Origin: Fuerstiella sp.
GTDB lineage: Bacteria > Planctomycetota > Planctomycetia > Planctomycetales > Planctomycetaceae
Length of the DNA: 41,687 nt
Assembly (NCBI GenBank): GCA_029247265.1
Contig: JAQWLN010000036.1
Coordinates: 1-41,687 of the forward strand
Direction of reading: 5' to 3'
Below the pieces are notes generated by a model, which did not search any database, was not told the DNA's origin, and was given only the letters and a program-made list of their open reading frames with translations. The translations under genes were made by a program, and so were the position numbers. Positions 26,821 to 35,384 of this stretch are shown in pieces (position 1 is the first letter of the stretch; the number at the start of each line of letters is the position of its first letter).

Positions 26821-26918
26821 GTGTCGCCGCTGTTTGCCGAATCCCCCCTCAGACTTGACTGATGCCATCAGGAACGTGAGTGTGGTGAACATCGTGTCAC
26901 TTGTTTCGGGGGAATTCG

Positions 26919-28385
26919 ATGACTTCAGATGTCTCACGCCGTCACTTTATTAAAACTTCTGTCAGCACCGCAGCCGCTTCCTCGTCCGCTGCATCGCACG
27001 GTCGCATTGCCGGGGCAAATGAGCGGCTTCGCATCGGCTTCATTGGCACAGGGCGACGAGGATTTGGTACTCACGTTAAGTCGTTGACGTCATTGAGAAA
27101 AACGGGCTCCAACATCGACCTTGTCGGTGTCTGCGATGTTTTCAGTGTGCATCGGCAGCAGGCGGTGGACCACATTGCAGCGGAAACGAACGTGGCTCCA
27201 AAGTCATACGTTGATCATCATGAGTTGCTGGGCGAACCGGACGTGGATGCGGTCTGTATTGGCACGCCGGATCACTGGCATGCCCGACAGACGCTGGGTG
27301 CTCTCGATGCAGGCAAGCACGTCTACTGCGAAAAGCCCATGACTCACACGATTGACGAATCACGTCAGGTCGTCGACCGCTGGAAGAAAAGCGGATTGGT
27401 TCTGCAGGTGGGAGTCCAATCGTCCAGTTCGCCACTTTGGGATATGGCACGCAAGATGATCAACGACGGTCGACTGGGGAAAGTCGTTCAGTTTCAGACA
27501 GAGTGTTTTCGCAACGGCAGGTCGGGTATGTCGCGACACAATGTCATTACCAGAGAAATGACGCCAAGAAATATCGACTGGAATCGCTGGCTGGGGGTCG
27601 ACGAGGGTTTGGCCCCGAAAATGGTCTTCGATCGCGCAGTGTATGGTAAGTGGCGATGTTACTGGCCGTTCGGATACGGCATGTTTTCCGATTTGTTTGT
27701 CCACCGCGTCACGGGAATGTTGAAGGCGACCGGGCTGCGCATGCCGGGGCGCGTGGTCGGAGGTGGCGGCATCTATATGGAATACGACGATCGTCAGGTG
27801 CCGGACGTTGGCTCGATCATTGCGGACTTCCATGAAGGTGTGCAGGGCGTCGTCAGCAGCACGATGGTTTCTGAAGAACTGAAGATTGACCACATCATTC
27901 GAGGACACAGCGGCAACATGCTGTTTCAGAAGCTCTCGTATACCAGCGGACCGTCGGCGTCCTTCGACTTTATTCCGGAGCGGCCACAGGTGACGCTCGA
28001 CAGCAAATTGAAGAAGGAACGCCACGAAGCGACGTCGCCGTACAACTTCAACCTTTCTCACTTTGACAACTTCATCAGCGCGATTGAGTCTGGCCGGCCG
28101 AATTCCGTCAACAATGACCCGGTACTTGGTACCGCCGCTGTGATGTTCGTTAACCTCGCGATTCGCAGTTACCGAGAAGGGAAAGTTTTTCACGTGAGCC
28201 GTGATGGTCAGGTCAGCGACGGCAACTCCAGCTGGGCTGATGGCTGGGAACAGATGTCAAAGTCAGAATCCGGGCCGAAACACGTTGCCGGGTGGAAGGC
28301 CGGAGACAAAGGAAGTCTGATGACGCCGTTCGAATATCAGAATCTTGCCGGGCCGTGGGTCGACGGGCGAGACCCGGCGTCCTGA
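26919..28385 (+). CDS. Tat-exported Gfo/Idh/MocA-family oxidoreductase
   Basis: 488 residues from ATG 26919, which has GGGGGAA upstream. The N-terminus holds a twin-arginine signal (SRRHFIKTSVSTAAA). The NAD(P)-binding Rossmann fold begins LRIGFIGTGRRGFGTH and is followed by DAVCIGTPDHWHARQT and the GKHVYCEKPMTH motif, whose Glu-Lys-Pro is the family signature and includes the catalytic Lys. The C-terminal alpha/beta domain is complete. Such proteins are greatly expanded in planctomycetes and act on sugars or sugar-derived compounds, often released from sulfated or complex polysaccharides; the exact substrate is unknown. Export with bound cofactor fits the Tat route. It is followed after 72 bases by the DUF885 gene. 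Confidence 0.92.
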   Translation: MTSDVSRRHFIKTSVSTAAASSSAASHGRIAGANERLRIGFIGTGRRGFGTHVKSLTSLRKTGSNIDLVGVCDVFSVHRQQAVDHIAAETNVAPKSYVDHHELLGEPDVDAVCIGTPDHWHARQTLGALDAGKHVYCEKPMTHTIDESRQVVDRWKKSGLVLQVGVQSSSSPLWDMARKMINDGRLGKVVQFQTECFRNGRSGMSRHNVITREMTPRNIDWNRWLGVDEGLAPKMVFDRAVYGKWRCYWPFGYGMFSDLFVHRVTGMLKATGLRMPGRVVGGGGIYMEYDDRQVPDVGSIIADFHEGVQGVVSSTMVSEELKIDHIIRGHSGNMLFQKLSYTSGPSASFDFIPERPQVTLDSKLKKERHEATSPYNFNLSHFDNFISAIESGRPNSVNNDPVLGTAAVMFVNLAIRSYREGKVFHVSRDGQVSDGNSSWADGWEQMSKSESGPKHVAGWKAGDKGSLMTPFEYQNLAGPWVDGRDPAS

Positions 28386-28457
28386 TCTGTCGACGTTCGG
28401 CCACGCGCCTGTCTTGTCAAATCTGCCACAACGCACGACTGCTGATCAGGATTCACA

Positions 28458-30293
28458 ATGTCTCGCACTCATGTCCCAGTCTATCGACGATCCACTTTTC
28501 AACTGTGCCTTTGCTCAGAATCGCTTCTGATCACCTGCCTGATCCTGATCATCACGCATACCACCGTCGTTCGCCTGGCTGCGGAGGAAATTCCGTCGGG
28601 CGAGCAGAACGCGGCGACAAAGGCGCTTCATGCTCTCCTTGATTCGGAGTGGCAGCGAACGCTGCGCGAGAACCCGACCCAGGCATCGCGGCTGGGTGAT
28701 CGCCGGTACAACCGACTGTGGAGTGATGTTTCTGAGAAGACAATCGAGACGTCGGCCGCAATGACTCGGGAAGCCTTGGCCGTGCTGCTGAAGATTGACG
28801 CCACTCAGCTGAATCGTTCCGATCGACTTAATTACCAACTATTTAAACGAGAGTATGAAACTCGCATCGCCTTACAGCCGCTGAAGCTTCATTTCCTGCC
28901 GCTCAATCAGCGGGGCGGCATTCAGAACGAAAATGATCTGGCTCGATTACTAAAATACGATTCGATCACCGATTATGAAGACTGGATTGCTCGGCTGAAC
29001 GCCTTCCCGACATACATGGATCAGACCATCGCCCTGATGAGAAACGGCATGGCAACGCGAATGCTTCATCCCAAAGTCGTTATGAAGCGAGTCCCTGCAC
29101 AAATTCGCAAACAGTCGGTAGCGAATCCAGAAGACAGCCTGTACTACGCACCGTTTTGCTCGTTCAAAATTGAGCTGTCCGAGACCGCAGCGACAGATCT
29201 TCGTGACCGCGCCAAGGCGGCGATTGAGCAGAACATCCTGCCAGCCTATGCGAGGTTTCTGACTTTCTTCGAGGAAGAGTATCTGCCGGCGTCGTTCGAC
29301 AAAGTCGGTTGCTGGCAGCGGCCTGGTGGCCAGGACATGTATGCGGCACTGGCCAGAAAATTCACAACGACTGATTTGACCCCGCAGCAGATTCACGACA
29401 TCGGACAAAGTGAGGTGGCTCGCATTCGCGCAGAAATGGAGGCGATTCAGAAGCAGGTGCGCTACGACGTCAGCTTTCAGGAATTTTTGACTCATCTGCG
29501 GTCCGACCCACAGTTCTTTTACAAAGACCCCAATGACTTGCTGCAGGCGTATAAAGACTGTTGCCAACGAATCGATTCGGAATTACCTCGGCTGTTTAAA
29601 CGTATTCCGAAAGCCGCCTACGAAATTGTTCCCATTCCGGCTCAGATGGCGCCGGACACGACCACGGCCTACTACCAGCGTCCCTCTGCCGACGGCAGTC
29701 GGCCGGGTGGATATTACGTAAATCTGTATCGCCCGCAGCACCGGCCAAAGTACGAAATCGAAGCTCTATCACTTCACGAATCTGTACCGGGTCACCATTT
29801 TCAGATTGCGCTGGCGATGGAACTGGAAGACACGCCCGAGTTTCGCCGGTACGGTGGATACACGGCCTTCATTGAAGGCTGGGGATTGTACAGCGAGAAA
29901 CTCGGCGAGGAACTGGGGCTGTATCAGGACCCGTATTCCAAGTTCGGGCAGCTTACCTACGAAATGTGGCGAGCCGTACGACTGGTTGTGGATACGGGAA
30001 TGCACAGTCTGAAATGGAGTCGACAGGACGCGGTCGATTTCTTCGTGGCCAACACAGCCAAGTCCCTGCTGGACATCGAAAATGAAGTCGATCGTTATAT
30101 CGCGTGGCCCGGCCAGGCTCTGGCCTACAAGATCGGCGAACTTAAGATCCGCGAACTACGTGCCCGAGCAGAAAATAAACTGGGACGCAGGTTTAACATC
30201 AAAGTCTTCCACGATGTTGTCCTCCGCGATGGAGCTGTGCCGCTGGATATTCTGGAACAGAACGTCAATCGGTGGATCACGAACTCTCAATAA
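28458..30293 (+). CDS. DUF885 metallopeptidase-like exported protein
   Basis: 611 residues from ATG 28458, with AGGA upstream. A hydrophobic stretch at about 22-41 (LLITCLILIITHTTVVRLAA) is a signal or anchor. The chain has the DUF885 pattern throughout: LHESVPGHHFQ with His440, Glu441 and His446/447 (a zinc-binding HExxxGHH-type motif), FIEGWGLYSEKLGEELG with the downstream acidic ligand region, and VDRYIAWPGQALAYKIGELKI near the end. The family resembles M32/M3-like gluzincin peptidases; few members have known substrates. Complete in length. The neighbours are a Tat oxidoreductase upstream and an exported protein downstream; any link is unproven. Confidence 0.92.
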   Translation: MSRTHVPVYRRSTFQLCLCSESLLITCLILIITHTTVVRLAAEEIPSGEQNAATKALHALLDSEWQRTLRENPTQASRLGDRRYNRLWSDVSEKTIETSAAMTREALAVLLKIDATQLNRSDRLNYQLFKREYETRIALQPLKLHFLPLNQRGGIQNENDLARLLKYDSITDYEDWIARLNAFPTYMDQTIALMRNGMATRMLHPKVVMKRVPAQIRKQSVANPEDSLYYAPFCSFKIELSETAATDLRDRAKAAIEQNILPAYARFLTFFEEEYLPASFDKVGCWQRPGGQDMYAALARKFTTTDLTPQQIHDIGQSEVARIRAEMEAIQKQVRYDVSFQEFLTHLRSDPQFFYKDPNDLLQAYKDCCQRIDSELPRLFKRIPKAAYEIVPIPAQMAPDTTTAYYQRPSADGSRPGGYYVNLYRPQHRPKYEIEALSLHESVPGHHFQIALAMELEDTPEFRRYGGYTAFIEGWGLYSEKLGEELGLYQDPYSKFGQLTYEMWRAVRLVVDTGMHSLKWSRQDAVDFFVANTAKSLLDIENEVDRYIAWPGQALAYKIGELKIRELRARAENKLGRRFNIKVFHDVVLRDGAVPLDILEQNVNRWITNSQ

Positions 30294-30368
30294 ACGGTTT
30301 GAACGAACCGGTGTCCTTAAACACTGTAACGAAGGCAGTAGCCGAATTTCCGTGAAGGAGGAGCACCT

Positions 30369-31192
30369 GTGTACCAGATATCAGTGCTGATTGTCGTTGG
30401 AATCGTTTCAGTCAGCTTGCCTGGCGTTCTCAATATTTCTCAGCCCGAAGTGGCGGATGAAAATGGCGAAACGTACGTGGCTGGCGCGGAACCGAAAAGA
30501 CAGTTGTTCGCGGGCGGGGACGGCCAAAGCCGGATGGGCTTCGATATCGGACAAGATTGTATCCAGCCCTGGAGAAAGAAACGCCACGACTTGCCGGACC
30601 ACCTTTGGCTCGAGTCTACCAGTATCTGCTGCATCTACGGCGTCAGCACGCAGATCTCGTTGACGCCGGTGAAGTGAAGAAAGCGAAGAAGCTGCAGCGT
30701 CGAATCTCTGAGTTCGAACGACGTTTTCGCTATCCTGTTCCCACCCCACAGAATGTCGATCCTCGAGTGCACGCAGTCGGATTCTACAGCGCCGGCCAGA
30801 AACCAGTTCGAGTCAGAGTCACCGACAACGCCACTCCCGTGGTCCTGGTCCTGACTGCCTACGAAAGTGTCACCTGGATTATCGATGCGTGCGACGACGC
30901 GCAGATCGACTTTGTTATCTGTACGGGCTACCACAAACAGATTGTGGATGGACTGCCACAGGGTGTGCCCGTGTTCTCGTATTCCTACGACGACCGGTCT
31001 CATGAGTATGCCTATGCGTACGGTTCCGACCGGGCAAAGTGGGAAAATCTGGAGGATTCGGTGCGCACGTGGACGGGCGGTCTGGACGTGTCAACTGTTG
31101 CCGGAAGTTGCAGCGCGACGAAAGAACTGTATGTCGTCGGTCCGGATGATCCGGACTGGCGAGTTCAGATGCTGGATTGTGATATACAATAA
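30369..31192 (+). pseudogene. Exported protein of unknown function, probably frameshifted
   Basis: A strong ribosome binding site (AAGGAGGAGC, 30356-30365) precedes GTG 30369, which opens a signal peptide (MYQISVLIVVGIVSVSLPGV). That frame runs out at 30677. The conserved-looking body lies in another frame and is open from about 30461 to TAA 31192; within it only a TTG at 30557 could serve as start. The body has a helical, basic N-terminal part (KKAKKLQRRISEFERRF) and a beta-rich domain with VVLVLTAYESVTWIID, FVICTGYHKQIVDGL and ENLEDSVRTWTG. From memory, similar domains occur in planctomycete exported proteins. I infer one indel in roughly 30461-30555 joining signal and body; sequencing error or true decay cannot be told apart. 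Confidence 0.6.
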
Positions 31193-31644
31193 TCAGACGG
31201 TGGTCTGCACAAATAGTTGTCAGACTGCCAGCATTGATGTCGCGGCAGTGCATTAGCTTCGAAAATGTATGCGACGTTCCAGTGGATCGGCATGATCTGC
31301 TCCGGATGTCCCACCGCTGACGCCGAAAGTTCTGTCAAATTGCCAGCATTTTACGGCCCGTTGCGAGCCTTTTTCTATTCCGCTGTGTCGGGTGTCCTAC
31401 ACTACACCGATTCACACTGACTTCCGGCCGCTATGTGTGATTTCGATTAGCGGTTTCGTCACTCTCGCCAATCGGTATGGTCTACGGCCATAAGTAAACC
31501 GCTCTCAGATCAATATTCGAAAACATGTCGTCCGCTCGGGCTCGTGTGAAGACCATATTGCAGGTCAGAGAACGTTTTTTCTGCGGCCATGAGTCAGCGT
31601 AGTACGCTGTGCCTGGCGCCTCTGAATTCCTCCCTCCGAAAGCA
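31193..31644. other. Intergenic stretch of about 450 bases
   Basis: No credible gene is seen on either strand; the minus-strand frame at 31482-31742 has neither ribosome binding site nor protein character and overlaps the next gene. Small inverted repeats (for example CAGAC/GTCTG at about 31195) are too weak to call. It must contain the promoter of the MFS gene. Confidence 0.4.
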
Positions 31645-32907
31645 ATGGCAGTGAGTGCTGGCATTTCTGCCGTCCAACGTACGCTTCGGGCATACGTCGA
31701 TTTACCCGTTCCGGTTCGCCTGCTTTGTCTGGGGGCGTTCATAAACCGTGCCGGGTCATTCGTCTTCGTGTTTCTGACGATTTATGTCAGCGAACAGCTT
31801 GGTTTTGGCATTTCGTACGCTGCAAACTGTTTTGGTGTCTTTGGACTGGGATCGATTATTTCTTCTCTGGCCGGTGGACAACTGGCCGACAGGATTGGGC
31901 GAAAGCCCGTCATGGTCTTTGCCCTGTTCGGTGGAGCCGCAGCTCTGGTATTGCTTGGCGTCGTCAGAGATCGCTGGGTTTTTCTGGGGCTGATCTTCGT
32001 TTTCGCGCTGGCAATTGAAATGTACCGACCAGCGGCGTCCGCGATGGTCGGCGATCTGGTAAATGCGACGGAGCGACCACTGGCATTTGGCCTGATGTAC
32101 ATCGCCTTCAACCTTGGATTTGCATTCGCTGCTCCCGTCGGCGGACTTCTTGCACAGTTTTCGTTCAAACTGCTGTTCTGGGGTGACGCCCTGACAACCG
32201 CCGCCTATGGACTGATTATCGTCTTCTTCATCAAAGAGACGCACCCGCAAATGACGGTCGTAACACGTCGGGAAACTCAGCATCATGATATCGGTCTGCG
32301 GGACGCCGTGAGACACATTCTGCACAACAGGATCTTCCTGCTGATCATGCTGGCAACATTCCTGACCAGCCTGGTTTTCATGCAGGCATTTTCGACGTTG
32401 CCGATTCACTTGAACCAGCTTGGGTATTCGAAACGTGATATTGGTTTACTTCTGTCGACAAACGGCATTCTGATCGTCCTGTGTCAATTGCCGGTCACGC
32501 ATGTGCTGAACCGTTTCGAACGTGTCGGCGTAATTCTTGCTGGTGAGTTACTGCTTGCAGCGGGGTTTGGCCTGACAACTTTCGCCGTGACCGGTCCGAT
32601 GTTTCTGGTGACGATCACCGTCTGGACAATGGGTGAAGTGTTTCAGGCGGCGTTTAAGAAATCTCTGGTCGCAGATCTTGCGCCTGCGCAGATGCGAGGC
32701 CGGTACATGGGAGTGTATTCGCTGTGTCATGCCGTCGGCCTTTCGATTGGCGCTCCGCTTGGCGGCAGAATTCTTGACCGGTGGGGCAGTCAGGTGTTGT
32801 GGCCAACTTGTTTTGCGGTGATGATCGCGGCAGCCGCTGTTTACGCGGTCGTTTACGTGAAACAGCAGTCGGGGTTGTTGGCAAAGGGCAGAGCGGGCAG
32901 CATGTAA
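31645..32907 (+). CDS. MFS transporter (DHA1-like)
   Basis: 420 residues from ATG 31645; an in-frame start at 31609 would add 12. About 12 hydrophobic helices are visible. The family signature in loop 2-3 is GGQLADRIGRKPVMVF, and the second half repeats it in weaker form. RPAASAMVGDLV in helix 5 and GRYMGVYSLCHAVGLSIGAPLGG in helix 11 fit the drug:H+ antiporter-1 family (MdtH/YfmO-like). It would export or import small molecules by proton exchange in the inner membrane; the substrate is unknown. The SDR gene follows after 122 bases on the same strand. Confidence 0.9.
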   Translation: MAVSAGISAVQRTLRAYVDLPVPVRLLCLGAFINRAGSFVFVFLTIYVSEQLGFGISYAANCFGVFGLGSIISSLAGGQLADRIGRKPVMVFALFGGAAALVLLGVVRDRWVFLGLIFVFALAIEMYRPAASAMVGDLVNATERPLAFGLMYIAFNLGFAFAAPVGGLLAQFSFKLLFWGDALTTAAYGLIIVFFIKETHPQMTVVTRRETQHHDIGLRDAVRHILHNRIFLLIMLATFLTSLVFMQAFSTLPIHLNQLGYSKRDIGLLLSTNGILIVLCQLPVTHVLNRFERVGVILAGELLLAAGFGLTTFAVTGPMFLVTITVWTMGEVFQAAFKKSLVADLAPAQMRGRYMGVYSLCHAVGLSIGAPLGGRILDRWGSQVLWPTCFAVMIAAAAVYAVVYVKQQSGLLAKGRAGSM

Positions 32908-33029
32908 CGGAGGCGGCCCCGGTTATGTGCGGTCGGACTTCTCACCATGATTTTCAAAAGTCGTTCCTTCCCCTGAGACCGCAGCGCTGGACGGGTGCTT
33001 TTGTTCGTTATGCCCGTTAATCTGTCTGC

Positions 33030-33788
33030 ATGTCGTTTGCAGAATTAGTCGGGAAGAGAATTGTCGTCACAGGTTCGTCCAGCGGAATTGGACGAGCGAT
33101 CGCAGTTGAGTGCGCGCGAGCCGGAGCGGACGTTGTGGTTAGCTATCGCCGTTCGCGGGACGGCGCGGCAGCCACGGCGACAGACATCAGGAAGCTGGAC
33201 GTTGAAGCGACGGTACTGGCAGTTGACGTTTCTGACTCTGAGTCCTGCCGCCGATTTGAAGAACAGTGCTTTTCCTCTGGCCGCATTGATGCCATTGTTA
33301 ACAACGCTGGTGCAGATCTGCTGACAGGTGAGATGAAAGAAGCCGATTACGATACCAAACTAAAAATGCTGCTGGACGTTGATGTTACCGGGACAATCGC
33401 CATGTCGCGGGCGTTCGGACAGCGTTTTCGCGAGCAGGGAAATGGTAGTATTCTGAACATCGGCTGGGACCAGTCAGATCGGGGTATGGAAGGCGACAGC
33501 GGCGAATTATTTGCAGCGACGAAGAATGCTGTGATGGGATTTACCCGTTCGTTGTCGCTGAGCCTGGCTCCTGAGGTGCGTGTGAACTGCATTGCTCCGG
33601 GCTGGATCAGGACTGCCTGGGGCGACGGAGCCAGCGATTACTGGCAACAGCGCGTCTTTGCCGAGACGCCGTTGAAGAAATGGGGACTGCCGCAGGATAT
33701 CGCCAACACGGCTCGATTTCTGCTCAGCCAGGACGCAGCGTATATCACGGGGCAGGTCATTAACGTCAATGGCGGCGCGGTGCGGTGA
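33030..33788 (+). CDS. SDR-fold oxidoreductase homologue lacking Asn-Ser-Tyr catalytic residues
   Basis: 252 residues from ATG 33030, with no clear Shine-Dalgarno. The cofactor site is intact (VTGSSSGIGRAI at 13-24, VNNAGAD at 90-96), and Arg residues after strand 2 (SYRRS) favour NADPH. The usual Asn-Ser-Tyr-Lys tetrad is altered: the helix-4 Asn is Asp118 (LDVDVTG), the Ser position reads Gly145-Trp146 (ILNIGWDQ), and the Tyr of YxxxK is Phe161 (FAATK); only Lys165 is kept. The C-terminal APGWIRTAW and ITGQVINVNGG are normal. Its stop overlaps the GTG start of the DUF6513 gene by 4 bases, so it should work with a pterin-synthesis protein; an unusual pterin reductase or binding protein is a fair guess. 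Confidence 0.85.
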   Translation: MSFAELVGKRIVVTGSSSGIGRAIAVECARAGADVVVSYRRSRDGAAATATDIRKLDVEATVLAVDVSDSESCRRFEEQCFSSGRIDAIVNNAGADLLTGEMKEADYDTKLKMLLDVDVTGTIAMSRAFGQRFREQGNGSILNIGWDQSDRGMEGDSGELFAATKNAVMGFTRSLSLSLAPEVRVNCIAPGWIRTAWGDGASDYWQQRVFAETPLKKWGLPQDIANTARFLLSQDAAYITGQVINVNGGAVR

Positions 33789-35230
33789 CGATAGACCGAA
33801 CATCAGAAATTGAAAACACGACCATTCTGTTCGTCACCGGGCGTCTTGCCGAAATCGCGTTACGAGAGACGGTGGTTGAGCTGTCGAGCCGTCTCGGGTT
33901 TCGCTACGAAGTCGCTGTACCAGGAATTCAGGTCGCTGCATTGCTGCACGTTGACCTGTTGTTGAAACGGTTGCAGGTGCCGACGGGGATTGACCGTGTT
34001 GTTCTTCCAGGCTGGTGTCAGGGTGATCTGACGCAGCTGGAGCAGCACTTTGGGACTCCTTTTGAACGTGGGCCCAAAGATCACCGCGATCTGCCTGAGT
34101 ACTTTGGTCTTGGGCGGAAGAAAGAAGTCTGTCTGGACCGTTACTCCATCGACATCATTGCTGAAATCAATCATGCCACGCGACTGCCTGTCGCAGATGT
34201 GGTGGCGGAAGCGAAGGCAATGGCGGCTGACGGGGCCAATCTGATTGATGTCGGGTGCGTGCCAGGTGAAAGTTGTCGGTCGGTGGGCGAAGTTGTACAG
34301 TCACTTCGTGACGAGAGCCTGCGAGTGTCGATCGACAGCTTTGATCGTCAAGAGGTCGAACTGGCCGTCGCAGCCGGCGCGGAATTGATTCTCAGCTGTA
34401 ATCAAACAAATATTGACTGGGTCACAGAGTTCGGTGTCGAAGTCGTGGCGATTCCCGACGCACCGTCCGACACAGAATCGCTGGACCGAACCATCGAGCA
34501 GCTTTTCCTGGCGAACGTTCCGTTTCGTATCGATCCGATTATTGAACCGATCGGAATGGGATTCACCGCATCGTTGCGGCGCTACATGGATGCTCGGCAA
34601 AAGTACCCCGACGTGCCAATGATGATGGGGATCGGCAATGTTACGGAACTGACGGAGGTGGATTCGGCGGGAGTGAACATGTTGCTGGCCGCCGTCTGCG
34701 AAGAGCTGGGCATTCAGAGTGTGCTCACGACTCAGGTGATTAATTGGTGTCGAACGGCTGTAGCTGAATTCGATGCAGCACGCCGGCTGCTCGCTCATTC
34801 TGTTCACAATAAAGTCATTCCGAAACACATCGACTCGTCGCTGGTGATGCTCAGAGATGCGAAACTTAAGTCAGAATCGGATGCCTCAATAGACGCACTT
34901 GCGAATGCTCTGACCGATCCGAACTTCCGGATTTTTGCCACGCCATCTGATTTACACTTGATGAATAACGCAGGCCATTGGCGTGGTGACGGGGCGTTCG
35001 AAATCTTCGGGGCGGCACTGCAGGCGAATAACGACGTCGACGCCGGTCATGCGTTCTATCTGGGGTACGAATTGGCCCGTGCTGAAATCGCCCGGTTTCT
35101 GGGAAAACAGTATACTCAGGATGAAGCACTGCAGTGGGGGGTGCTTGGAGCTCTTCCCGGTTCGTCTGCCGTACGGCACAAGGGCGGGGCTGACGACGAT
35201 GAAGTAAACTCAGGGGGGGGGATGTCATGA
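33785..35230 (+). CDS. DUF6513 / dihydropteroate-synthase-like protein
   Basis: 481 residues, starting at GTG 33785 inside the end of the SDR gene (GTGA overlap). The N-terminal 115 residues (TILFVTGRLAEIALRE through FERGPKDHRDLPEYFG) match DUF6513. The following barrel shows dihydropteroate-synthase-type elements: VVAEAKAMAADGANLIDVGC, LRVSIDSFDRQEVELAVAAG and MMMGIGNVTELTEVDSAG. This combination (TIGR00284-like) is known from methanogens and from bacteria with tetrahydromethanopterin-linked C1 metabolism, planctomycetes included. It probably joins a pterin to an aminobenzoate-derived moiety. The last codons include a run of nine G at 35213-35221, so the C-terminus would change with slippage there. 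pabB follows. Confidence 0.85.
   Translation: MTIDRTSEIENTTILFVTGRLAEIALRETVVELSSRLGFRYEVAVPGIQVAALLHVDLLLKRLQVPTGIDRVVLPGWCQGDLTQLEQHFGTPFERGPKDHRDLPEYFGLGRKKEVCLDRYSIDIIAEINHATRLPVADVVAEAKAMAADGANLIDVGCVPGESCRSVGEVVQSLRDESLRVSIDSFDRQEVELAVAAGAELILSCNQTNIDWVTEFGVEVVAIPDAPSDTESLDRTIEQLFLANVPFRIDPIIEPIGMGFTASLRRYMDARQKYPDVPMMMGIGNVTELTEVDSAGVNMLLAAVCEELGIQSVLTTQVINWCRTAVAEFDAARRLLAHSVHNKVIPKHIDSSLVMLRDAKLKSESDASIDALANALTDPNFRIFATPSDLHLMNNAGHWRGDGAFEIFGAALQANNDVDAGHAFYLGYELARAEIARFLGKQYTQDEALQWGVLGALPGSSAVRHKGGADDDEVNSGGGMS
35213..35221 (+). repeat. G9 homopolymer at the 3' end of the DUF6513 gene
   Basis: Nine consecutive G encode three Gly just before the final Met-Ser-stop. Loss of one G would carry the frame on to TGA at 35351-35353 (about 40 extra residues); gain of one would end at 35292. 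Such tracts slip easily in replication and in sequencing. Confidence 0.9.
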
Positions 35231-35384
35231 ACGCCCCGGGCCCTCGCACGACCGACATTCGATGGCCCAATACAAAGTCATTCCTGGAATGATTGACTGG
35301 CCGATGGAGCCGCGGCCGCTACCATCATGCCGCGACCGCATCAGTCCGTACTGATCGATATGTTTATTCTGCTTAGCTTCAGCC

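Noticed and set aside
30294..30368. CGGTT/AACCG stem after the DUF885 gene as terminator
   Set aside because: Only five base pairs and no T-tract.
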